Below, piece after piece: positions 58,510 to 64,000 of a stretch of 64,000 nt of DNA; position 1 is the stretch's first letter; every line of letters starts with the position of its first letter. Location of the stretch: NCBI RefSeq assembly GCF_910579365.1, contig NZ_CAJTUX010000007.1:1-64000 (forward strand). The letters are read 5' to 3'. Source of the DNA: an uncultured Oscillibacter sp. GTDB lineage: Bacteria; Bacillota; Clostridia; Oscillospirales; Oscillospiraceae. The position numbers and the translations under genes were made by a program. The notes under the pieces are model-generated. The model did not search any database and was not told the origin of the DNA. It saw only the letters and a list, made by a program, of their open reading frames with translations.

Positions 58510-59879
58510 ATCAACACAGTGTCGACCTGGGCAGCGGGAAGGTGAGCCGGCTGCTGTTCTCCCTGGCGCTGCCCACCATCACGTCCCAGATTGTCAACAT
58601 GCTCTACAACCTGGTGGACCGGGTTTACATCGGCCATATGAAGCCCGTGGACACCGTGGGGGCCCTGGCCCTCACCGGCGTGGGAGTCTGCCTGCCCATC
58701 ATTATGTTGATCTCCGCCTTCGCGGCGCTGGTGGGCATGGGCGGCGCGCCCCGGGCCTCCATCCAGGAGGGACGGGGGGACCTGGAGGGGGCCCGGCAGA
58801 TCATGGGCAACAGCTTCTCCCTGCTGATCCTTGCCTCCGCCGTGCTGACGGTGGTGTTCCGGGTCTTTGCGGAGCCCTTGCTGCTGACCTTCGGCGCCAG
58901 TGAGAATACCATCGGCTACGCCCTGGACTATATGAACATCTACTCCCTGGGCACGCTCTTTGTTCAGGTGACCCTGGGCATGAACGCCTACATTACCGCC
59001 CAGGGCTTCACCACCGTCAGCATGAAGACCGTCCTCATCGGCGCGGGGCTGAATACGCTGCTGGACCCCATTTTCATCTTCGGGCTCGGCATGGGGGTCC
59101 GGGGGGCGGCGCTGGCGACCATCCTCTCCCAGGCGGTTTCCGCCGCGTGGGTCCTCCGGTTTCTCACCAGCCCCCAGACGAAGTGGCGGCTGAGGAGGGA
59201 GACTCTGCGGCTTCAGCCCAAGGTGTTCCTGCCCAGTTTGGCCCTGGGTCTCTCGCCCTTCATCATGCAGTCCACGGAGAGCCTGATCGCCGTGTGCTTC
59301 AATTCTTCCCTGCTGAAATACGGCGGGGACCTGGCGGTGGGGGCCATGACGGTGCTGACCAGCATGATGCAGTTTGCCATGATGCCCCTTCAGGGCCTGA
59401 GCCAGGGAGCCCAGCCGATTGTCAGCTATAACTTCGGGGCGCGGAACGCCCAGCGGGTGAAGGACGCCTTCCGCTGCCTGCTGAAATCCTGTGTGATCTA
59501 CTCGGCGGTCCTCTGGGCGGTGGTCCAGCTGTTTCCCCAAGTCTTCGTGCGGATTTTCAACAACAACCCGGAGCTGGTGGACTACGCCGCCTGGGCCCTG
59601 CGGATTTACATGGGAACCACCTGCCTGTTCGGCATCCAGATTTCCTGCCAGCAGACCTTTGTGGCCCTGGGAAACGCCAAGACCTCCCTGTTTTTGGCCG
59701 TGCTCCGGAAGATCATTCTGCTGATTCCCCTCATCTATATTCTGCCGAACTTCTTCGCCGACAAAGCCTTTGCCGTCTTCCTGGCGGAGCCGGTGGCGGA
59801 TTTTCTGGCAGTGACCGCCACCGCCTCCATGTTCGCCGTCCAGTTTAGCCGGAGCATGGCGGAGCTGGAGCGGGAGTGA
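58506..59879 (+). CDS. MATE family efflux transporter (MarR-linked)
   Basis: 457 residues, 12 membrane helices, N-terminal LALPTITSQIVNMLYNLVDRVYIG pattern (given as LALPTITSQIVNMLY and NLVDRVYIG) and second-half repeat (ALGLSPFIMQSTESLIAVCF). It is more MepA-like than the MATE at 34755. Multidrug export coupled to Na+/H+ is the expected role, controlled by the adjacent MarR gene. Followed by a terminator. Confidence 0.92.
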   Translation: MNQHSVDLGSGKVSRLLFSLALPTITSQIVNMLYNLVDRVYIGHMKPVDTVGALALTGVGVCLPIIMLISAFAALVGMGGAPRASIQEGRGDLEGARQIMGNSFSLLILASAVLTVVFRVFAEPLLLTFGASENTIGYALDYMNIYSLGTLFVQVTLGMNAYITAQGFTTVSMKTVLIGAGLNTLLDPIFIFGLGMGVRGAALATILSQAVSAAWVLRFLTSPQTKWRLRRETLRLQPKVFLPSLALGLSPFIMQSTESLIAVCFNSSLLKYGGDLAVGAMTVLTSMMQFAMMPLQGLSQGAQPIVSYNFGARNAQRVKDAFRCLLKSCVIYSAVLWAVVQLFPQVFVRIFNNNPELVDYAAWALRIYMGTTCLFGIQISCQQTFVALGNAKTSLFLAVLRKIILLIPLIYILPNFFADKAFAVFLAEPVADFLAVTATASMFAVQFSRSMAELERE

Positions 59880-59895
59880 ACGCCTCCGGGCGGAG

Positions 59896-59940
59896 AACCT
59901 GGGAACCGGGCCGTTTCTGGTCCGGCTCCCAGGTTTTGTT
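59896..59940 (+). terminator. Intrinsic terminator of the marR-MATE operon
   Basis: Long imperfect stem (AACCTGGGA..CCGG against CCGG.TCCCAGGTT) followed by TTTTGTTATT. Confidence 0.8.
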
Positions 59941-60054
59941 ATTCGTGGGACGGAAAAATCTGGGAAATTTCGTCGGTTTGCCCAAGGTTTTCTCCGTGAA
60001 CCTGTGTTAAAATCCAGGGCGGTTGGATAGGTCCAATTTTTTTGCAAAAACTAC

Positions 60055-60083
60055 TTGCAATATGGGAATGAATCGTGTAATAT
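60055..60083 (+). promoter_or_regulatory. Promoter of hlyIII
   Basis: TTGCAA, 17 nt, TAATAT. Confidence 0.6.
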
Positions 60084-60254
60084 AATATTAAAAACTAGAT
60101 TATACAATATTGATACCATTAACTGGGAGGCCGACAGCGGCGGTTGCCTTTGCCCGCCGCGGTTTGCGGCGTCGGAAAGAGCGGCTTCCATCCATGTATC
60201 ATGTCGAAATGTAACATACGGAAACACGCACAGCGGAAGCTGGGGAGGAATACC
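60084..60254 (+). other. Long leader before hlyIII
   Basis: About 170 nt of untranslated leader with a GCGGCGG/CCGCCGC inverted repeat around 60137-60165. No known riboswitch pattern is recognised and no terminator precedes the gene. Confidence 0.4.
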
Positions 60255-60962
60255 ATGGAGGCAGTTTTGACGAAACAGCAGATGCAGCGCGCCCGTCTGC
60301 GGGCGGTACGCAGGGCGAAGGTTCAGGCCCGGAACGAGCCGCCCCGCCTGACGGTGGGGGCGGAGGTTTTCAACGCCGCCAGCCACGGTCTGGGGGCTCT
60401 GGGGGCGGCGGCGGCGCTGACGCTGCTGCTGGCCCGCTCCGGGGCGGCGGCGGAGCGGCTGGCCTCCTGCGTCTATGGAATCAGCATGGTGGTGATGATG
60501 CTGATGAGCTGCGTATACCACGCCATGCCCACGGGCTCCAGGGCCAAGCGGGTCCTCCGCCGGTTTGACTACACGTCCATCTACCTGCTGATCGGCGGCA
60601 CCTTCGCCCCCATCCTGCTGGTGTACCTGGGGGGAACGGCGGGGACGGTGCTGTTCTGCGCCCAGTGGGCGGTAATTCTCACCGGCGTGACGCTGGTGAT
60701 GGCCTTCGGCCCCGGCCGCTGGCGGGCCCTGCACTTTACGCTGTACTTCCTCATCGGCTGGAGCGGGCTGGTCTTCCTGCCCCGGATGTACCTTCAGAGC
60801 CGGACGCTGCTCTGGTTCATCTTCGCGGGGGGACTGGCCTATACCCTGGGGATGATTCCCTTCGCGGGGAAGCGAAAGTACGACCACTGCGTCTGGCACG
60901 TCTTCGTCCTGGCGGGAGCGGCGCTGCATTGGGTGGGCATTTATACACAGATTTACGCCTGA
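60255..60962 (+). CDS. Hemolysin III / PAQR family membrane protein
   Basis: 235 residues with seven membrane helices. PAQR metal-ligand motifs are present: SHGLGALGA near helix 1, SCVYHAMP, RFDYTSIYLLIGGTF, and DHCVWHVFVLAGAALHW with two His near the end. Bacterial members are involved in membrane-lipid homeostasis and were first called hemolysin III. The N-terminal 30 residues are basic. ATG 60255 follows GGGGAGGAA. Confidence 0.9.
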   Translation: MEAVLTKQQMQRARLRAVRRAKVQARNEPPRLTVGAEVFNAASHGLGALGAAAALTLLLARSGAAAERLASCVYGISMVVMMLMSCVYHAMPTGSRAKRVLRRFDYTSIYLLIGGTFAPILLVYLGGTAGTVLFCAQWAVILTGVTLVMAFGPGRWRALHFTLYFLIGWSGLVFLPRMYLQSRTLLWFIFAGGLAYTLGMIPFAGKRKYDHCVWHVFVLAGAALHWVGIYTQIYA

Positions 60963-60983
60963 GTGTCCAGACACGGAAAAATA

Positions 60984-61025
60984 AACGTCCGGATTCCCCC
61001 TGCGGGGCGGAGTCCGGGCGTTTTT
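60984..61025 (+). terminator. Intrinsic terminator of hlyIII
   Basis: AACGTCCGGA/TCCGGGCGTT arms with a nested TTCCCC/GGGGCGGA stem, then TTTTT. Confidence 0.82.
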
Positions 61026-61103
61026 GGGCTGCTTTTGCATCAAGGGACCGTTAAAATTTAAAGCGGAGAAGCGGCCGGGCGGGTAATTTTTCTCTTCTGA
61101 GCC

Positions 61104-61131
61104 TTGACTTTTTTCCAAGAGTTACTATAAT
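61104..61131 (+). promoter_or_regulatory. Promoter of the ATP synthase operon
   Basis: TTGACT, 16 nt, TATAAT, about 80 nt before atpB. Confidence 0.75.
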
Positions 61132-61213
61132 CAAACCATACCAAACCGCGCCAATTCCGCTGCCCCGTTCACCGGCATGGACCGGGGCAAATGAGTGAGA
61201 GAAGGGATGCCTG

Positions 61214-62035
61214 ATGAAACAACACAAAAAGGGCCTGGCGCTTTGGCTGACGGCAGTTTTCCTGCTGCTGGCCGGCGCTTTGCTCGCGGGCTCTCCGGGC
61301 CGGACGGAGACCGTGAAGGAGGCTATGCGGGACGCTGTGCTCCACGAGGTGAACCGAATCAGCCTCTTTGGAATCAAGGAGGTGAACCCGGGGCTGGTTT
61401 CCGCGTTCACGGTGACGCTGCTTCTGCTCCTTGCCGCCGCCTGTATCCGGATTTTCGCGATCCCCCGGTTCCGCTACGCGCCGGGAAAGCTCCAGCTGGT
61501 GCTGGAGGAGGCGGTGGGCCTGTTTGACGGCATGGCGAAAAGCAGCAGCCCCCACCGCTCCGCGTTTTTGGGGGCCTATATCTTCGCCGCCGGCGCGTTT
61601 GTCTTTACGGGGACGCTGTTCGAGCTGCTGGGCCTCCAGGCCGTGACGGTTCACGGCCACCCTATCACCCTGCCCGCCCCCCTGTCCGACGTCAACGCCG
61701 CCATTGCCCTGGGAACGCTTTCCTATCTGGTGATTCTCTCCGGCGGCGTGGCCGGAAACGGCGTGAAGGGCGTGGGGAGAACGCTGAAGGAGTTCTCCCT
61801 TCCGATTTCCATGAGCTTCCGTCTCTTCGGCGCGCTGCTCAGCGGCCTGCTGGTGACGGAACTGGTATACTATTATGTCAATCTGAGCTTTGTGCTTCCG
61901 GTGGTGGTGGGCGTGCTGTTCACGCTGCTCCACGCGCTGATTCAGACCTATGTGCTCACCATGCTGACGGCCCTTTTCTATGGCGAGGTGTCCGAGCCCG
62001 CGCCTGCGAAAGAGGGAAAGCGGCGGGCGGCCTGA
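61214..62035 (+). CDS. atpB: F-type ATP synthase subunit a
   Basis: 273 residues, several membrane helices with the proton-channel segment ISMSFRLFGALLSGLLVTEL containing the essential Arg, and LHALIQTYVLTMLTALFYGE at the end. The N-terminal 25 residues are a basic-hydrophobic leader. It is the first gene of the operon a-c-b-(delta/alpha); no atpI precedes it. AGAAGGGATG precedes ATG 61214. Confidence 0.93.
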   Translation: MKQHKKGLALWLTAVFLLLAGALLAGSPGRTETVKEAMRDAVLHEVNRISLFGIKEVNPGLVSAFTVTLLLLLAAACIRIFAIPRFRYAPGKLQLVLEEAVGLFDGMAKSSSPHRSAFLGAYIFAAGAFVFTGTLFELLGLQAVTVHGHPITLPAPLSDVNAAIALGTLSYLVILSGGVAGNGVKGVGRTLKEFSLPISMSFRLFGALLSGLLVTELVYYYVNLSFVLPVVVGVLFTLLHALIQTYVLTMLTALFYGEVSEPAPAKEGKRRAA

Positions 62036-62081
62036 ACCGGCGGCAACGATCATTCTGAACATAATTGGGAGGTTTTCTGTC

Positions 62082-62438
62082 ATGAACAAGTGGATGAAAA
62101 AGCTGTGGATTCTGGGCCTGGTGCTGCTGCTGGCGGCGGCGCTGGCCGTGCCCGCCCTGGCGGCGGGGGAGGAGACGGGGGAGCCCGCCGCGCAGACGGA
62201 GACGCAGGAGGACGCCTCCGGCGGTAAGACCATGGCCTCTGCCGTGGCCATCGGCCTGGCCGCCCTGGGCGGCGCCCTGGGCATGGGCATCGCCACTGGC
62301 AAGGCGGCGGAGAGCGTGGGCCGCCAGCCCGAGGCGGAGGGAAAAATCCGCACCACGCTGATGCTGGGCCTGGTTTTTATTGAGACGGCGATCATCTACG
62401 CCCTGCTGGTGGTCATTCTCATCATCTTCGTGTTGTAA
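62082..62438 (+). CDS. atpE: F-type ATP synthase subunit c with N-terminal signal-like extension
   Basis: 118 residues versus the usual 70-90. Residues 1-28 look like a signal peptide (MNKWMKKLW, LGLVLLLAAALAV, PALAAGE cleavage site), then a 20-residue acidic spacer, then the two c-subunit helices with AAESVGRQPEA loop and LMLGLVFIETAIIYALLVV carrying the ion-binding Glu. The Gln, Ser and Thr that complete the Na+ site in Na+-type c subunits are replaced (Met at the Gln position; Glu-Thr-Ala), suggesting proton use. GGGAGG precedes ATG 62082. Confidence 0.92.
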   Translation: MNKWMKKLWILGLVLLLAAALAVPALAAGEETGEPAAQTETQEDASGGKTMASAVAIGLAALGGALGMGIATGKAAESVGRQPEAEGKIRTTLMLGLVFIETAIIYALLVVILIIFVL

Positions 62439-62452
62439 GGCAGGTGAGCGGC

Positions 62453-62938
62453 GTGAATATCCCCTTGAATATCGATTGGCAGCAGATTCTGCTGCACTGG
62501 ATGAACCTGGTCATTCTTACCGGCGGGCTGTATTTCCTCCTCTATCAGCCGGTGAAGCAGTTCATGGCCAAGCGGGAGGCGTACTACCGGAGCCTGGATG
62601 AGGAGGCGGCGAAAAAGCTTCGGGAGGCGGAGGAACTGAAGAGCGCCTATCAGTCCAAGCTGGACGGGGCGGAGGAGGAAATCCGCCAGTCCCGGGCCAA
62701 GGCCCAGGCGGCGGTGCAGCAGTCCGTGGAAGAGCAGATGGCCCAGGCCCGGCAGATCGTCGCCAAGGCCAAGGAGGAGGCGGCCAGCAGCCGCGAGCGG
62801 GTCATTCAGGACTCTCAGAGAGAGCTGCGGGAACTGGCGGCGGCGGCAGTGAAAAAGCTGACGGTGAAGGCCGACACGGACCTCTTTGACCAGTTCCTGG
62901 ACCTGGCGGAGGGAGGACAAGTCCATGAGGAGCGCTAG
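62453..62938 (+). CDS. atpF: F-type ATP synthase subunit b
   Basis: About 161 residues: one membrane helix (LHWMNLVILTGGLYFLLY) and a long charged stalk with alternating Ala/Glu/Lys/Gln to the end (ELAAAAVKKLTVKADT...). GTG 62453 is preferred (AGGTGAGC before it) over the GTG at 62444. Its end overlaps the next gene by 14 nt. Confidence 0.92.
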   Translation: MNIPLNIDWQQILLHWMNLVILTGGLYFLLYQPVKQFMAKREAYYRSLDEEAAKKLREAEELKSAYQSKLDGAEEEIRQSRAKAQAAVQQSVEEQMAQARQIVAKAKEEAASSRERVIQDSQRELRELAAAAVKKLTVKADTDLFDQFLDLAEGGQVHEER

Positions 62939-64000
62939 AGGCAGCCTGAAGGCGGAACTCCGCAGCGCCGTCCGGCCCACGGAGGAACAGACCCGGCGCT
63001 TTGAGCGGTTTATTGAGGAGAAGTATAAACGGAAAATTCCCCTCCACTGGGAGCGGGACGAGGCACTGAAGCAGGGCTTCCGCCTTCAGGTGGGAGCCGA
63101 CATGTACGACTGGACTATGCGGGGCCGGGTCCGGCAGTTCCGGGATTATCTGCGCGGCCTGGACGCCGGGGCGGGGGACATCCTGCCCCTGATGCGCCAG
63201 GCGGTGGAGGACTGGACCGTAGCCGTGGTCCCGGAGGAGATCGGCGAGGTGGTGACGGTGGATGGCGAGATCGCCACCGTCAAGGGCCTGGATCACGCCC
63301 AGTACGGCGAGATTCTGCTGTTCGGCTCCGGCGTCAAGGGCATGGTGCAGGACCTGCGGCGGGACGGCTTGAGCTGTATCCTCTTCAGCGGCAGCGAGGA
63401 GGTCTCCGCCGGCGGCATGGTCCGCCGGACGCTGAAGACCGCCGGCATGCCGGTGGGAGAGGCGTTTCTGGGCCGGGTGGTGGACGCCCTGGGGACCCCG
63501 GTGGACGGGAAGGGCAGCATTACAGCGGAGAGCCACCGCCCCATTGAGGCCCCGGCCCCCGGTATTCTGGACCGCCAGCCTGTGAACACCCCCATGGAGA
63601 CGGGACTTTTGACCATCGATTCCATGTTCCCCATCGGCCGGGGACAGCGGGAGCTGATCATCGGCGACCGGCAGACCGGCAAGACCGCCATCGCCCTGGA
63701 CACCATCCTGAACCAGAAGGGCAAGGACGTGGTGTGCGTCTACGTGGCCATCGGCCAGAAGGCCAGCTCCGTCGCCCAGATTGTGGAGAACCTCACCCAG
63801 CGGGGGGCCATGGAGTACACCGCCGTGGTCAGCGCCCCGGCCAGCGCCTCGGCGGCCCTCCAGTATATCGCCCCCTACGCGGGCTGCGCCCTGGGGGAGT
63901 ATTTTATGCGCCGGGGACAGGACGTTCTCATCGTCTATGACGATCTGAGCAAGCACGCCATCGCCTACCGGACGCTGAGCCTGCTCCTGGAGCGGTCCCC
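62925..64000 (+). CDS. atpA: ATP synthase alpha subunit with fused delta-like N-terminal domain (runs off the window)
   Basis: Open from ATG 62925 to the edge (358 residues seen). From about residue 95 it is a normal F1 alpha subunit: GEVVTVDGEIATVKGLDHAQ, RPIEAPAPGI, and Walker A GDRQTGKT at 247-254, about 78 residues later than in a typical alpha (near 170). The extra N-terminus has the pattern of the delta subunit C-terminal domain (RPTEEQTRRFERFIEEKYKR, then KIPLHW and GFRLQVGADMYDWTMRGRVR). No separate delta gene lies between b and alpha. The beginning overlaps atpF by 14 nt, so translation is coupled. Confidence 0.9.
   Translation, partial: MRSARGSLKAELRSAVRPTEEQTRRFERFIEEKYKRKIPLHWERDEALKQGFRLQVGADMYDWTMRGRVRQFRDYLRGLDAGAGDILPLMRQAVEDWTVAVVPEEIGEVVTVDGEIATVKGLDHAQYGEILLFGSGVKGMVQDLRRDGLSCILFSGSEEVSAGGMVRRTLKTAGMPVGEAFLGRVVDALGTPVDGKGSITAESHRPIEAPAPGILDRQPVNTPMETGLLTIDSMFPIGRGQRELIIGDRQTGKTAIALDTILNQKGKDVVCVYVAIGQKASSVAQIVENLTQRGAMEYTAVVSAPASASAALQYIAPYAGCALGEYFMRRGQDVLIVYDDLSKHAIAYRTLSLLLERS

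Noticed and set aside
62453..62938. b-delta fusion as in mycobacteria
   Set aside because: The b chain ends after the stalk with no delta domain; the delta-like residues are on the alpha chain instead.
1..64000. tRNA or rRNA genes
   Set aside because: No cloverleaf with TTCRANY-type T-loop or rRNA-like conserved blocks were seen in intergenic regions.

Overview
The window looks like chromosomal DNA of an anaerobic, high-GC member of the Firmicutes, most likely an Oscillospiraceae-type gut commensal (Oscillibacter/Flavonifractor/Dysosmobacter relatives). This is inferred from gene content and style: GGAGG ribosome sites, TTG/GTG starts, near-consensus sigma-A promoters, an FMN riboswitch before ribU, the smc-ftsY and nadD/yqeK-LCP-rsfS orders, and a ygfK-ssnA pair. 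No rRNA, tRNA, CRISPR array, integrase or intact insertion sequence is seen. Coding density is high and most intergenic gaps hold a recognisable promoter, terminator or structured RNA.

Region by region. 1-6.7 kb (minus strand) holds a flotillin, a protein with a RelB/DinJ-like N-terminus and an XpaC-like helical C-terminus, a well-signalled 29-residue ORF, an overlapping XRE/zinc-ribbon/DUF6514-like trio, and an ECF sigma / DUF4367 membrane protein / secreted protein operon. 6.8-15 kb carries a small XRE regulator, DNA polymerase IV, ribU under an FMN riboswitch, a DtxR-type regulator, then ssnA-ygfK (purine and urate catabolism associated) behind an unidentified leader with an intrinsic terminator. 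15-19.5 kb holds a membrane chemoreceptor and a FIST protein paired with a soluble chemoreceptor. 19.7-30 kb is housekeeping: smc, ftsY, rph, rdgB, a palindromic MITE-like insert, yhbY, fused nadD-yqeK, an LCP ligase and rsfS. 30-42 kb holds a 1056-residue hybrid kinase, a small lysis-cassette-like trio, a MATE exporter, a VanY-type carboxypeptidase, an OmpR two-component system with a third gene, a six-hairpin palindromic element, a DUF4397 repeat protein and mntP. 42-53 kb is dominated by poorly characterised envelope proteins (three-helix membrane protein, Sel1 repeats, zinc-ribbon/BIG2/SH3, XpaC-like) plus udk, an ABC exporter and ylmH. 53-64 kb has guanine deaminase under a variant purine riboswitch, a ZIP transporter, htpG, marR-MATE, hlyIII and the start of the F-type ATP synthase operon.

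Functional links. Guanine deaminase makes xanthine, and SsnA/YgfK belong to the anaerobic purine/urate degradation gene set, so two separately regulated leaders in the window may control one purine-salvage/catabolism theme. Several envelope modules (LCP ligase, VanY peptidase, two-component system, sigma/anti-sigma, XpaC-like proteins, flotillin) suggest cell-envelope sensing.

Most notable observations: (1) the ATP synthase alpha gene begins with a delta-subunit C-terminal-like domain and no separate delta gene lies in its usual place; (2) the variant purine riboswitch before guanine deaminase, whose P1 helix overlaps the terminator base so that an ON switch is predicted; (3) the unidentified terminator-bearing leader before ssnA; (4) the tandem-hairpin element at 40384-40552 and the palindromic insert at 26130-26292; (5) the isolated lysis-like cassette at 33583-34706. 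All family assignments are by reading the translated sequence; no database search was run.
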